A DNA stretch of 64,000 nt from Methanospirillum stamsii (GCF_046244385.1 NZ_CP176366.1:434001-498000), one strand, 5' to 3'. Counted from the stretch's first letter, positions 8,468 through 18,302 are shown. Numbers and translations: made by a program. The notes: generated from the sequence alone by a model not told the origin.

Positions 8468-8719
8468 ATGCCATCACACTTAAAATTTAGAGAAAAGTAT
8501 AACGAGACGCAATCGCGACTGGTAACTTATCTCAGAAAAGGTCTCGAATCCGGAAGACATTATTTCAAGTCTAAGTATATTGCTAAAGACCTGGGATTAT
8601 CTTCCAAGGAAGTGGGAACCAATATGGCAATTCTTGCAGAAATCTGCCAGGAACTTACCATAGTCAAGTGGAGTTATTCCAATAGCACCACCTGGATGGT
8701 TTCCCCGGTAAAAAATTAA
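8468..8719 (+). CDS. Small winged-helix-like protein (DUF7123-like)
   Basis: 83 residues from ATG 8468, chosen because a strong GGAGG lies 8-12 bp upstream. The segment YLRKGLESGRHYFKSKYIAK followed by LGLSSKEVGTNMAIL looks like a small DNA-binding wHTH domain seen in many euryarchaea (haloarchaeal homologues are called DUF7123). It ends with a beta-hairpin-like segment, WSYSNSTTWMV. A transcriptional or chromosome-related role is possible but unproven. It follows the DHH gene by 85 bp on the same strand. Confidence 0.65.
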   Translation: MPSHLKFREKYNETQSRLVTYLRKGLESGRHYFKSKYIAKDLGLSSKEVGTNMAILAEICQELTIVKWSYSNSTTWMVSPVKN

Positions 8720-8744
8720 ATTCTTTTTTCCAAGTTATTGTATT

Positions 8745-8933
8745 ATGAAAGAGATTGTATCATTTGAATCTGATCTGGAATTTGTCGGTGACATCAACGA
8801 ATTTAAAGACTGTCTGATGTCCCAGGACAATACCCAGGATGATCCAAAAGTCCTCTGGTTTAACATCGATGTCCCAAAAGGTCATGGATTACAGGCCGGA
8901 GACCGGGTCAGAATCACTGTTGAAAAAGTCTGA
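8745..8933 (+). CDS. Small hypothetical protein
   Basis: 62 residues, acidic, with a C-terminal VPKGHGLQAGDRVRITVEKV that looks like a small beta-barrel or AbrB-like strand pattern. I do not recognise the family. It lies 25 bp after the wHTH gene, so the two may be co-transcribed. No clear Shine-Dalgarno precedes ATG 8745. It is convergent with the OFA transporter gene. Confidence 0.5.
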   Translation: MKEIVSFESDLEFVGDINEFKDCLMSQDNTQDDPKVLWFNIDVPKGHGLQAGDRVRITVEKV

Positions 8934-8961
8934 ACATTTCTTTTTCTTGCAAAAAGTGGAT

Positions 8962-10218
8962 TTATTTTTCTTTCAAGAAAAAAGCCACTATTAATCCAAA
9001 CGCTGCCAGGACGGCTACAACCGGAAAAACACCCTGGTATGAACCGGTTACTTCTCTGATATATCCTGCAATCTGCGGACCAGCAATTGCCCCGGCCCCG
9101 TATGCCAGGAAAATTACTCCATAACAGCGTGGATAGTCGGATGTTCCAAAAAACCTGGCTGTTGATGCCGGAGCAATTGCAAGCCATCCGCCCAGACACC
9201 CCCAAAGCAGGGCAAAAGCAAAGATATAAACCGGAACAGACGGAAAAAGGCCAAGCAGAAGAGATGCTCCCCCAATCAGGAGAAATGAAAGTACTGCAGT
9301 ATTTCCCGGATTGATTTTATCGGTCAGGGCCCCGAAAACCGGTCTTCCCCCACCATTAAAAATCGCAAAAAACCCAACCAGCAGGGTTCCCAGTGCCGCT
9401 TCAATTCCAACGACTTCCGCTCCAACTGGTTTCGCAATGGAAATTGCCATAAGACCTGCCAGGCAGCCGATGAAATAACAGATCCAGAGGGCATAAAACC
9501 GCCCTGTTCTGACCATAGAGCGAAGGTCCAGAGAACAGACTTCAGTTGTGCAGGCTGGTCCGGAATATCCCTTCGGAATCCATCCAACCGGAGGAAATTT
9601 GAAGGGTAGTGCAAGAAGAACTGTGAGAATGATAAAGATGAATCCAAATATCCGGAAAGTTCCCATGACACCAGTGAGGGTAATGAGGTACCCGGCCAGA
9701 TTTGCGGTAATAAATGCCGAAAACCCAAAACCAAGGAGGACAAGCCCTACGGCAAAACCGCGACGGTCAGGGAACCACCTGGCTGCTGCTGCAACTGGTG
9801 CACCATATGCTATTCCTACTCCAAGACCCCCGATAAACCCGTAAAGGATGAACAACATGAGTACTGAAGTTGCATAGGATGCCAGAATCCATCCAAGGCC
9901 GGTAAGAATTCCCCCGGCTATGATAATCTTTCGTGGACCATAGGTGTCGAGATATTTGCCGGTGAGTGGCATAGCAATTGCAAAAAAGGCCAGAAATACT
10001 GAGAAGGGCATCAGGATCTCTCCGGCAGTAACCGCTTCTCCGAGATTTTTTGTGAAATACTCAGTAAGAGGCCCTACAAAAACGCTCCAGGAATATACAC
10101 TCCCAAGACAAAGGTTGATGGCCATCCCCATAAAAATCAGGATCCATCTTCCTTTTTCTGCTTCCATGCCCCAAATTCTACAATCAATTCTGCTTTCCGT
10201 GGTTTGTTTTTCAGTCAT
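8962..10218 (-). CDS. MFS transporter, OFA (oxalate/formate antiporter) family
   Basis: 418 residues with about 12 hydrophobic segments and the OFA-type first helix NLCLGSVYSWSVFVGPLTEY. The loop between helices 2 and 3 carries GKYLDTYGPRK, matching the MFS GxxxDxxGRR motif. OFA carriers move small mono- or dicarboxylates. It begins 22 bp after the acs stop on the same strand, so it is almost certainly co-transcribed with acetyl-CoA synthetase. That context favours acetate uptake over formate or oxalate, which is an inference. The start is ATG 10218. Confidence 0.85.
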   Translation of the reverse strand: MTEKQTTESRIDCRIWGMEAEKGRWILIFMGMAINLCLGSVYSWSVFVGPLTEYFTKNLGEAVTAGEILMPFSVFLAFFAIAMPLTGKYLDTYGPRKIIIAGGILTGLGWILASYATSVLMLFILYGFIGGLGVGIAYGAPVAAAARWFPDRRGFAVGLVLLGFGFSAFITANLAGYLITLTGVMGTFRIFGFIFIILTVLLALPFKFPPVGWIPKGYSGPACTTEVCSLDLRSMVRTGRFYALWICYFIGCLAGLMAISIAKPVGAEVVGIEAALGTLLVGFFAIFNGGGRPVFGALTDKINPGNTAVLSFLLIGGASLLLGLFPSVPVYIFAFALLWGCLGGWLAIAPASTARFFGTSDYPRCYGVIFLAYGAGAIAGPQIAGYIREVTGSYQGVFPVVAVLAAFGLIVAFFLKEK

Positions 10219-10240
10219 GATATCCCCGCGGTGTGACCCA

Positions 10241-12130
10241 TTACTCCTCTAATGTTGAAGTATCTCCAAGATCCATGTTCATCTCTTTTGCTTTCAGTAT
10301 TCGACGCATGATTTTTCCGGATCTGGTTCTGGGAAGTGTATCAACAAATTCAATTGCCGCCGGCATCGCAATCGGTCCGATACTCATCCTGACATGATAA
10401 GTGAGTTCTGAAACCAGTTTCTGGCTGGGCGTATATCCCTTGACAAGAATGACAAATGCTTTAACCGCCTGCCCCTTAATTTCATCCGGAACACCGATGA
10501 CTGCAGCTTCGGCGACTGCTTCATGTTCGACAAGAGCAGACTCAACTTCTGCAGTTCCCAGGTTGTGACCAGCTACGATGATGATGTCATCAGCTCTACC
10601 CAGGATCATAAAGTACCCATCTTCATCCTTTACTGCAAGATCACCGGCAGCATAATAGTCTTTAATCTGGTTCCAGTACTTCTTGTATCGTTCATCGTTG
10701 CGGTATACTGTCCGCATCATTGAAGGCCAGGGCTTTTTTATTACCAGCAGACCACCTTGCCCCGGAGGCAAACTATTACCTTCTTCGTCCACCACATCTG
10801 CGATAATGCCAGGAATTGGAACTCCCGCAAAACCCGGTTTCATCGGTTCCCCAAGAGGAGTAGTAATCATGTGCATACCAGTCTCGGTCTGCCACCAGGT
10901 ATCCAGGATCGGGCATCGCATTTTGCCTATGACTCGGTAATACCACTCAAAAGCTTCAGGGTTTAACGGTTCTCCAACCGAACCGATAATCCGGAGTGAA
11001 TCCAGATTATATTTATTCGGCCATTCTTCTCCCACCCTCATAAACATCCGGATTGCCGTTGGAGCGGTGTAAAAAAGAGTAACACCCAGCTCTTCAATGA
11101 TGCTCCACCAGATACCCGGGTCTGGCCAGTCAGGAGTTGTCTCGGTAATTACCACTGTTGCTCCGACGGAGAGGGGCCCATAAACGATGTAACTGTGCCC
11201 GGTAATCCAGCCAGTATCTGCAGTACACCAGATGACATCATTTTCCTTCAGATCAAACAGATATTTTGCTGTATAGTGAACTCCCGTAGCATACCCGCCG
11301 CAGGAATGGACAATGCCTTTTGGCATTCCGGTTGTACCACTGGTATACAAAATAAAGAGGGGCTCTTCTGCATCCATCTCTTCCGGAGAGCAATCAGCAC
11401 TTACCCCCTCCAGAAGGCTGTAAAAATCCTCTTCCATCTCAGAATATAGTTCTACCGAACACTTTTCCCGACAAAGAACTATCACCTTCTCTACACTTGG
11501 AGCATTCCGGACTGCATCATCTACAATACTGCGAAGAGAGATTACTTTTCCCCTCCGTTTGCCGACATCTGCCGTTATAACTACTTTCGCTTCAGCATCC
11601 CGGATTCTTGAATGTAAGGCCTCTGCGCCAAACCCGGCATACACAATGGAATGAATGGCACCAATACGTGCACAGGCAAGGAGAGCGATGATGTGTTCCG
11701 GAACAAGTGGCATGTAAAAGCATATCCGGTCCCCTTTTTGAACCCCAATTTTTTTTAGAGCATTTGCAAATCGCATGACATCCCGGTGGAGCTGTCGGTA
11801 TGTGTATACCCGTTCTTCACCATCCTCGCCACGCCAGATCAGGGCCAGTTTATTCCGTCTGCCTTCTTTGACATGGCGGTCGAGACAACTCGTGGTGATA
11901 TTGAGTGTTCCACCGGTAAACCACCGTGCGTAGGGATGGTTCCACTCAAGGACCTTTGTCCAGGGTTTTATCCATTCAATTTCCTTAGCCATCCTGCTCC
12001 AGAACTCGTCTGGATCCTGAATGAATTCCTTATAAACGGCTTTATAATCCCCCAGAAACGATTGTTCCCGGTAAGCCGGATCAGGGATGTATGATTTTGA
12101 ATCTACTTTTACTTCGAAATTTTCTGACAT
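10241..12130 (-). CDS. acs: Acetyl-CoA synthetase, AMP-forming
   Basis: 629 residues, normal for Acs. It activates acetate with ATP to acetyl-AMP and then acetyl-CoA. Visible motifs are the P-loop YTSGTTGMPKG near residue 270, DTWWQTETG near 400 (with the Trp that restricts the acyl pocket to acetate), GRADDIIIVAGHNLGTAEVE near 520, and the C-terminal LPRTRSGKIMRR, whose Lys is the adenylation residue and a known acetylation site. A strong ribosome site (aaaggagggggata) precedes ATG 12130. First gene of an operon with the OFA transporter. Its likely role is acetate assimilation into biomass, since hydrogenotrophic Methanomicrobiales commonly need acetate. Confidence 0.95.
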   Translation of the reverse strand: MSENFEVKVDSKSYIPDPAYREQSFLGDYKAVYKEFIQDPDEFWSRMAKEIEWIKPWTKVLEWNHPYARWFTGGTLNITTSCLDRHVKEGRRNKLALIWRGEDGEERVYTYRQLHRDVMRFANALKKIGVQKGDRICFYMPLVPEHIIALLACARIGAIHSIVYAGFGAEALHSRIRDAEAKVVITADVGKRRGKVISLRSIVDDAVRNAPSVEKVIVLCREKCSVELYSEMEEDFYSLLEGVSADCSPEEMDAEEPLFILYTSGTTGMPKGIVHSCGGYATGVHYTAKYLFDLKENDVIWCTADTGWITGHSYIVYGPLSVGATVVITETTPDWPDPGIWWSIIEELGVTLFYTAPTAIRMFMRVGEEWPNKYNLDSLRIIGSVGEPLNPEAFEWYYRVIGKMRCPILDTWWQTETGMHMITTPLGEPMKPGFAGVPIPGIIADVVDEEGNSLPPGQGGLLVIKKPWPSMMRTVYRNDERYKKYWNQIKDYYAAGDLAVKDEDGYFMILGRADDIIIVAGHNLGTAEVESALVEHEAVAEAAVIGVPDEIKGQAVKAFVILVKGYTPSQKLVSELTYHVRMSIGPIAMPAAIEFVDTLPRTRSGKIMRRILKAKEMNMDLGDTSTLEE

Positions 12131-12474
12131 TATCCCCCTCCTTTAATTTTCATAAATGGTTTGACATGAGTGATTTCATGGAGAGAACTCCGTATGCTTC
12201 GATAGCAGTTCAGATAGGATATGCTAAGCATCAAATGATTAAACGATAGCGGCAGGTATAACTTTTTGTATTAGTTGTACAAATTAGTTAAACATTAAAA
12301 GACCTTTAATTTATCATTAAAACTAAAATTTATCGAAAAAAAATTAGATAATAGTATTCAGGCACAGTTTTTCAAAATCAAAAATAATAAAGTAATCTTT
12401 ATCGGCATGGAACTCGTTAGAATATGTACGACATTTATCCATCTGCAAGAGAGAGGGTCGGGGAGAACTAATTC
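12131..12474. promoter_or_regulatory. Divergent intergenic region acs / HTH-PAS regulator
   Basis: 344 bp between two divergent genes, strongly AT-rich in the centre. It contains a perfect 8-bp palindrome ttgtacaa at 12275-12282, inside a direct repeat of ttagtt (12271-12276 and 12284-12289). Several A/T-rich boxes could serve as TATA elements for either direction. The arrangement suggests shared control, with the HTH-PAS regulator possibly acting on acs, but no experimentally known operator is recognised. Confidence 0.3.
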
Positions 12475-13863
12475 ATGATCGGAGATTATGATGAAATCCG
12501 TGCTATTAAGGATTTATTACATGTATCATCACAAGGACTTTCAATAACAGATATAGCACGAGAATTACAGCTCCACCGGACTACAGCGGCAAAATATCTG
12601 GATATGCTGCAGATGAAGGGAGATGTTGATCTTCGGATAATGGGAACCTCTAAAGTTTATCATCCCTCATGCAGGATACCTGCATCAATCATCCGTACCT
12701 TTTTTGAGGGTTCATATATCCTGTTTACCGCCAGACTAATTGTCAGGGAATATTCCGGCGATATTCAGGAAATATGTGACATTACAGGCGATATCACAGG
12801 AAAGGAACTGACAGACGCCATCCTTTCACCCCTCATAAAGGAATCAATACCGGAGATGTGCAAGCGTGCTGTCCTTGGTAATCCAGCATCTTTTGATCTC
12901 ACGATAGCTGATAAAAAAATTTCAAAAAATTTGCATGTCCGAATTATTCCCATTGTATTTGATGATGGGAGAGCAGGTTGTGCATTTCTCATCGAAGATA
13001 AAACACTCCTTTATAGTGCCCTTCGTGAGGCTGAAATTTGTGAAAAGGAACTCAAATCCGTCTCTGATGATCTATCGGAATTTATGTTCACATGTAATCC
13101 GGACGGGATTTTAAAACGAGTTAATGCCCCTTTTTGCACCCGCATGGATAGAAACCCAAAGGAATTGCTGGGTTTTCCCTATGAACCGGTAATATCACAT
13201 GAGGACCTTGAAAGACTGACCAGGTTAAAACAGGAAGTCACCCCCCATTCACCAATCCAGACAATTTCGTTTAAAGCGATTCAGCCTGACGGAATGGTAG
13301 CGTACGAAGAATGGACTTATCGAGGCCTTTTTGCAGAGGATGGAACGTTAACCGGGTACCTTGCAGTTGGCCACGATATTTCGAAAGAGCACCACCTGGA
13401 AGAGCAGTTAAATACATTTCATGCGAGTTTCGAGGCCCTTGTCAAACAACGAACAAAGGAGATGAGACAGGCCAACCAGGACCTCATGAAAGAGATTGCA
13501 CGGCGGGAACGAATCGAACGTGAACTTCTCATTATAGAAGCGGCATTTGATCATGCTTCCGATTCGATTCTTCTATTTGAGCAGTCTGGTTCTCTCTGGC
13601 GGGCAAATGAAAGTAGTTGCAGACTACTCGGATATTCAAAAGAAGAAATCAAACAAATTTCTGTCTTTCAAATAAATCAGGAGATTACCCTTTCTCTCTG
13701 GCAGACCATGTGGGAAAAATCAGAGGAGGAATCCGGGATATCAAGAGTTGTGTCAACTCATCTGCGTAAGGACGGGACTATCATCCCGGTTGACTTATCG
13801 CGGACATTTATTAAAGCAGGGCCCATGACTCTTTTTTGTTCCATCGCAAGGGAAATCAGGTAA
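12475..13863 (+). CDS. HTH-PAS putative sensory regulator
   Basis: 462 residues. The N-terminal winged HTH (SITDIARELQLHRTTAAKYL at about 23-42) is of the archaeal type found fused to PAS domains. A PAS-like segment at about 70-180 is followed by a PAS domain near 190-305, a coiled coil near 310-345 (LVKQRTKEMRQANQDLMKE), and a final PAS near 350-460 that ends abruptly. No histidine kinase, HATPase or receiver domain is present. It is probably a one-component regulator or partner of the kinase genes downstream. Domains are clear; the ligand is unknown. It stands 75 bp before the REC-kinase gene. Confidence 0.75.
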   Translation: MIGDYDEIRAIKDLLHVSSQGLSITDIARELQLHRTTAAKYLDMLQMKGDVDLRIMGTSKVYHPSCRIPASIIRTFFEGSYILFTARLIVREYSGDIQEICDITGDITGKELTDAILSPLIKESIPEMCKRAVLGNPASFDLTIADKKISKNLHVRIIPIVFDDGRAGCAFLIEDKTLLYSALREAEICEKELKSVSDDLSEFMFTCNPDGILKRVNAPFCTRMDRNPKELLGFPYEPVISHEDLERLTRLKQEVTPHSPIQTISFKAIQPDGMVAYEEWTYRGLFAEDGTLTGYLAVGHDISKEHHLEEQLNTFHASFEALVKQRTKEMRQANQDLMKEIARRERIERELLIIEAAFDHASDSILLFEQSGSLWRANESSCRLLGYSKEEIKQISVFQINQEITLSLWQTMWEKSEEESGISRVVSTHLRKDGTIIPVDLSRTFIKAGPMTLFCSIAREIR

Positions 13864-13937
13864 CCAGCATTGATAGCAGGGTTCTATCAATCTACCAATA
13901 TCGTTAATTGAAAGCATAGCTCAATTGAAAGAACGAT

Positions 13938-16232
13938 ATGATACGTATCCTGCTGGTTGATGATGAACCCGATCTTCTTGATCTTGAAATGCGGATACTG
14001 GAACAGAAATACGGGTTTTTAACAATAACTGCTCCTTCAGGGGAAGAAGCTCTTGAAATCTTTAAAAACCAACCGGTAGATGCCATCATCTCAGATTATT
14101 CGATGCCGGAGATGGATGGGATCACATTTCTTCGTAAAATTCGTGAGATTAATAATTCGATTCCCTTTATTCTTTTCACGATTCATGAAAAAGAAGAGAT
14201 AGCCATAGAGGCGATGAAATACGGGGCAAATTCCTATGTTGAAAAGGAGAATTTACCCCAGGTTGTGTTTGCAGAACTAGCCCATGCAGTAACGAACTCT
14301 GTTGAATTATACAGGGCAGAAAAAAATTTAAAAATTCAGCGTGATCTAGCTCTTGCCAATGCAAATGCCAAAAGTCTTGAAGAGACACTACTTGTATGTA
14401 CTCGCGCAATTCTTGATGTTGCCGGAATGAACGGAGTCGCAATATATCTTTATACCGATGGAGAACTAATTCTCGAATCAGCCAGCGGAAACAGACAGGA
14501 ATATATATCAGACAATATTCAAGAGGAGATTCGTTCATTTATTACGTCAATTATCACACAGCAGAGTCCGGCATTCAGGGATGAGAACGAGATACGAAAA
14601 ACAACCCCTTCCCTGCTTGAACAGGATTCTGTATTTTCCGATATTTGTATCGGCATGCACCACCATGGCAGGATAATAGGTGCAGCACATGTTTTTTCAT
14701 ACCAGAAACATGATACCTTTGATTTATCCATTCAGCGGTTTGTAACAGATATTTCTGTTCAGATTGCCGGGTATATTTCTGATCGCCAGGCCGAAGAAGC
14801 GTTGAAGAAAAGTGAAAACCGGATGAAAGCCATGATTGGCAATCTGCCGGGTATGGTCTATCAGGGTCATATTGATGAAAACCGGACGATGGAGTTTGTA
14901 AGTGATGCCGTTTTGACCCTTACCGGTTATTTTCCTGAGGAAATAATTCAAAATTCGGTTTGTTCATGGGGATCTCTTATTCATCAGCAGGACAGAGTCC
15001 ATATTCCTGAAGTGATCACCCGTGCCATTGAAAAAAATGTCATGTTCAGACTGACATACCGAATTACCACAAAGGAAAAAAAATTCAGATGGGTTCTTGA
15101 ACAGGGAACCGGGATATATGATGATGAAGGTAGCCTTATCGGCATTGAAGGAATCATCATGGATATTACCAGACAGAAACTCCTTGATGATCAGGTCAGA
15201 ATGTTCCATACCCGCCTGAAAACTCTTTTTATGCTCATGAATGCCGGTTGTGCAATCTTTCGAAGTGAAGGAACCATCCAATCTACCACTCTTGTTGATA
15301 TCAATAATGCTGCCGAAGAGATTGAGAGGAAAAAAAAGGAGGAGCTGATCGGAAAGTCCTTTGAATCTATTTTTAGCGATGCAGATCCGACATTTCATGA
15401 AGCACTATCCGGAATGCTTCAGGATAAACAATCACGTACCCTGGTAAAATGTAAAATTACATATCCATATGGTATCCGCTTTTTTGATATTTTTTTGAAT
15501 ATTGCACCGATCGGATCAGAAAAACAGAGTATGGAAATTTTTCTGATCTATAATGATGTAACCAGCAGGGTTAAAACAGAACAACAGATTATTTCGTCAT
15601 TACACGAGAAAGAACTCCTTTTTAAGGAAATTCACCACAGAGTTAAAAATAATCTTCAGATTATATCGGGGATATTAAAACTTCAATCACTCCGGATAAC
15701 TGATCCAAGAGCACAGGAGATCATCCAAGAGTGCAGAAACCAGGTCTATAGTATGGCATCTATCCATGAATTATTATATAATTCAAAGGATATTGGAAGA
15801 ATCAGGTTAGAAGAATATATAAGCAAACTCGTTGATCATTTTAAACATGAATATGAGGGGATATCCATGCGCCTGCAGTTCATTGTGGAAACAGATCCAG
15901 ATATCTATCTTGATATTGAACGGTGTATCCCCTGTGGTCTGATATTGAATGAGCTGATTATGAATGCAGTAAAATATGCCTTTGACCCAGATAAGTTGGG
16001 GGAGATTCGGATTTCATTTACACAGAATGAACGAACATATCATATGCGGGTCGAGGATAACGGGCGTGGACTTCCCAGTGATTTTGATGTGAGAAAGTCT
16101 CAGTCATTGGGGATGGAACTGACTTCACAACTGACACACCAGCTCCGGGGTAAACTTGCCATTTCCGGAGAACATGGAACAAGTATTTCGGTAATTTTCC
16201 CCAAAACAGGAGAAGGGAGGATAAAAGTATGA
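13938..16232 (+). CDS. Hybrid REC-GAF-PAS-PAS histidine kinase (HisKA_2 type)
   Basis: 764 residues. An N-terminal receiver domain (LLVDDEPD, phospho-acceptor Asp53 in SDYSMPEMDG) is followed by a GAF-like domain (about 140-285), a PAS/PAC (about 290-415), a second PAS (about 420-555), a HisKA_2 dimerisation box with EIHHRVKNNLQIISGILKLQ near 570, and an HATPase domain with NELIMNAVKYAF near 675 and VEDNGRGLP near 715. The phospho-acceptor is the His of HHRVKNN. A receiver at the N-terminus of a kinase suggests a phosphorelay rather than a simple two-component pair. It overlaps the next gene by 4 bp (ATGA). Confidence 0.88.
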   Translation: MIRILLVDDEPDLLDLEMRILEQKYGFLTITAPSGEEALEIFKNQPVDAIISDYSMPEMDGITFLRKIREINNSIPFILFTIHEKEEIAIEAMKYGANSYVEKENLPQVVFAELAHAVTNSVELYRAEKNLKIQRDLALANANAKSLEETLLVCTRAILDVAGMNGVAIYLYTDGELILESASGNRQEYISDNIQEEIRSFITSIITQQSPAFRDENEIRKTTPSLLEQDSVFSDICIGMHHHGRIIGAAHVFSYQKHDTFDLSIQRFVTDISVQIAGYISDRQAEEALKKSENRMKAMIGNLPGMVYQGHIDENRTMEFVSDAVLTLTGYFPEEIIQNSVCSWGSLIHQQDRVHIPEVITRAIEKNVMFRLTYRITTKEKKFRWVLEQGTGIYDDEGSLIGIEGIIMDITRQKLLDDQVRMFHTRLKTLFMLMNAGCAIFRSEGTIQSTTLVDINNAAEEIERKKKEELIGKSFESIFSDADPTFHEALSGMLQDKQSRTLVKCKITYPYGIRFFDIFLNIAPIGSEKQSMEIFLIYNDVTSRVKTEQQIISSLHEKELLFKEIHHRVKNNLQIISGILKLQSLRITDPRAQEIIQECRNQVYSMASIHELLYNSKDIGRIRLEEYISKLVDHFKHEYEGISMRLQFIVETDPDIYLDIERCIPCGLILNELIMNAVKYAFDPDKLGEIRISFTQNERTYHMRVEDNGRGLPSDFDVRKSQSLGMELTSQLTHQLRGKLAISGEHGTSISVIFPKTGEGRIKV

Positions 16233-17275
16233 GTCCCCGGAGAATCCTGATTGTGGAAGATGAGGCAGTGACCTCCGTAATGCTTGAAAAAACCCTGAAA
16301 GAACTGGGATATGAGGTTGTAGGGAGTGCCTTTGACGGGTTGGAAGCAATCGAGATTGCAAAAACCAAGCATCCGGACCTCATCCTGATGGATATCCGTA
16401 TCCAGGGAGATATGGACGGGATTGAAACGGCACAGGAGATATATAAACAACTTAATATCCCTAGCATTTACCTGACAGCTCATTCAGATGAAGATACTAT
16501 CAAGCGTGCGGTTGAGTCCGGACCATTCGGATACCTCATAAAGCCATTCAAGGAACGTGAGTTATACAGCAATATTGAGATGGTGGCTCATAAGCATAAA
16601 CTCTATAAAACCACTACCGCAAGACCCGAACCTGAACAGCCGGAAAAAGAACCGGAAAAGAGATATCAGCCACCATCTCCCCCAGCACAGCAGACCGGAC
16701 GCCCTCCGGATTTGCGTCTTGGCATACTTGCGGTACAGGCCCTGCCGCATCCGGTCATCCTCCTCACAACCAACGGAACAATCGCTTATACTAACGGGGC
16801 ATTCAGAAGTTTTTACCGGGTGGTTACCGGACAGTCCGATATGCAGGCCGGGACCATTGATGACCTCCCGGAATTGTGCAAAAAAGTATGGGTTTCGGGA
16901 AAAGACCGGTTCAAAGAGGGAAAACGTTTCTCAATCAACGGCCCGATTCAGGTAAAAGGAGCTCCCCACCGGTTCAGGATTGACATGCTCCCGATCATGG
17001 AGAAAGGAGTGCTCCATTTTATCGCCGGTATCATTCTGCCCAGTGAAGCCGGACCTGCGGGAGGGCCGGGAATTTCTGATTCTTCAGGAAACCTCCTTGA
17101 AGAAGCAATTGACACAATCAAGGAGATCCGTTTCCTGGCGTCATCAGAAGAGACATATCGTCTCCACCAGATAGTCACCAGGGCAGATGAAGTCCTTAAA
17201 AACCTGGGAGAGATAAGAAATATCTCTTATCCCGGACAGACAGAAAAGAAAAGCGGTCAGATACTGACCGGGTAA
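16229..17275 (+). CDS. Response regulator with C-terminal PAS domain
   Basis: 348 residues. Receiver domain at 1-120 with acidic pocket VEDE (10-12) and phospho-Asp55 in LMDIRIQG; the switch region ends LIKPF. A Pro/Glu/Gln-rich linker (about 130-165) leads to a PAS-like domain (about 170-275) and a C-terminal helix. No DNA-binding or enzymatic output domain is visible, so the output may be protein-protein interaction. Translationally coupled to the upstream kinase, its probable phospho-donor. The 3' end overlaps the convergent minus-strand gene by 19 bp. Confidence 0.85.
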   Translation: MSPRRILIVEDEAVTSVMLEKTLKELGYEVVGSAFDGLEAIEIAKTKHPDLILMDIRIQGDMDGIETAQEIYKQLNIPSIYLTAHSDEDTIKRAVESGPFGYLIKPFKERELYSNIEMVAHKHKLYKTTTARPEPEQPEKEPEKRYQPPSPPAQQTGRPPDLRLGILAVQALPHPVILLTTNGTIAYTNGAFRSFYRVVTGQSDMQAGTIDDLPELCKKVWVSGKDRFKEGKRFSINGPIQVKGAPHRFRIDMLPIMEKGVLHFIAGIILPSEAGPAGGPGISDSSGNLLEEAIDTIKEIRFLASSEETYRLHQIVTRADEVLKNLGEIRNISYPGQTEKKSGQILTG

Positions 17276-17835
17276 TCATTTAGGATCTTGGCTGGCAGTC
17301 TCATCCTGATATGCCATGAGACTTGCGGATAATGCTCTTCCAGAATGAGCAGTGAACATCGGTCAAGATTTCCAAAATGTTCACGATCAAACCTGGCTTC
17401 TGCAGCTTTGTAAAAAGCCAGGATTTTTTTTACAGGTTCGGTGGTATCTTCTCCCACCATAACCTTTCCCAGTTTATCACCGATTTCATAAGGGATTGGC
17501 AGTTCAATATCCTCCATCCAGAGAATACTTTTATCAACCTCTAAAAATTCCTTACCAATCATGATATAATGGAATTCCACATCAAGATTTAGATCCTGAT
17601 TTTCTGATCTGGCAAGCATGTTGTACAAAAAATCCAGAAGAACACGTTTGTTTGATTGGAGGTCAGAACCTACAGCCTCTCTTGACAGCCTTCGGGCCAT
17701 ATCCGGAATAATATCCTGCCTCTCAACCATCATAAGAAACTGTTCCTGGGACTTAATATTGCTGGACATTACTTTCAGTGTCATGAACTGTTCCCTGAAA
17801 TCTGAATTGACACCTCGTCCAATGTTCACTGCCAT
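17257..17835 (-). CDS. Uncharacterised 192-residue protein
   Basis: A soluble, charged protein of mainly helical character with no signal peptide and no motif I recognise. Notable segments are SREAVGSDLQSNKRVLLDFL near 50-70 and WMEDIELPIPYEIGDKLGKV near 105-125. It is the last of three minus-strand genes with the acylphosphatase-like gene, separated from the middle gene by 95 bp, so it may have its own promoter. Its stop overlaps the convergent response regulator gene. Function unknown. Confidence 0.6.
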   Translation of the reverse strand: MAVNIGRGVNSDFREQFMTLKVMSSNIKSQEQFLMMVERQDIIPDMARRLSREAVGSDLQSNKRVLLDFLYNMLARSENQDLNLDVEFHYIMIGKEFLEVDKSILWMEDIELPIPYEIGDKLGKVMVGEDTTEPVKKILAFYKAAEARFDREHFGNLDRCSLLILEEHYPQVSWHIRMRLPAKILNDYPVSI

Positions 17836-17930
17836 ACTAATAAGATCCTTGTTCCGGCATGAAGATATTCGTATCTGTTCAAAAAAAAAATTTCTCTGAG
17901 ATATATAGCAGAATAGAGTTTATTATTTAA

Positions 17931-18302
17931 TCAGGACATATCCATCTCATCTAGGAAGGGTAAAAGCCCAATAACCCGGACATATTCTCCGGTTGGTTCG
18001 GTCCTGATGATGGTGATACCAAGAGGAATCTGATCAAGGGCTTCATTAAAGATAGGGTTCATCTCACGTTGGAACTTTAAAAAAGATTCGAGGATAATGA
18101 ATGGTCTTTCATGTTCCTCAAAACTGCTAAATTCTTTCAGATCTTTTTCGTAACTGGAATTCCTGGCAAGGTCCTCTTCAAAATATACGATGACCTCACA
18201 ACGTTCCCGAAGTGATATCTGTTCAAGTGCCCGTATGTCTGCTTTTATCCCGGGTTTCAGGTTTGCTATGGTTACCGGAAATTCTGGTTTTTTTTCTTTC
18301 AT
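17931..18302 (-). CDS. Uncharacterised 123-residue protein coupled to acylphosphatase-like gene
   Basis: A soluble alpha/beta-looking protein: a strand (CEVIVYFEED), a charged helical middle, and C-terminal strands (GITIIRTEPTGEYVRVIGLL). The start ATG shares one base with the stop of the upstream gene (TAATG), which indicates translational coupling. No known family is recognised. The coupling suggests it works with the acylphosphatase/coiled-coil protein. Confidence 0.6.
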   Translation of the reverse strand: MKEKKPEFPVTIANLKPGIKADIRALEQISLRERCEVIVYFEEDLARNSSYEKDLKEFSSFEEHERPFIILESFLKFQREMNPIFNEALDQIPLGITIIRTEPTGEYVRVIGLLPFLDEMDMS

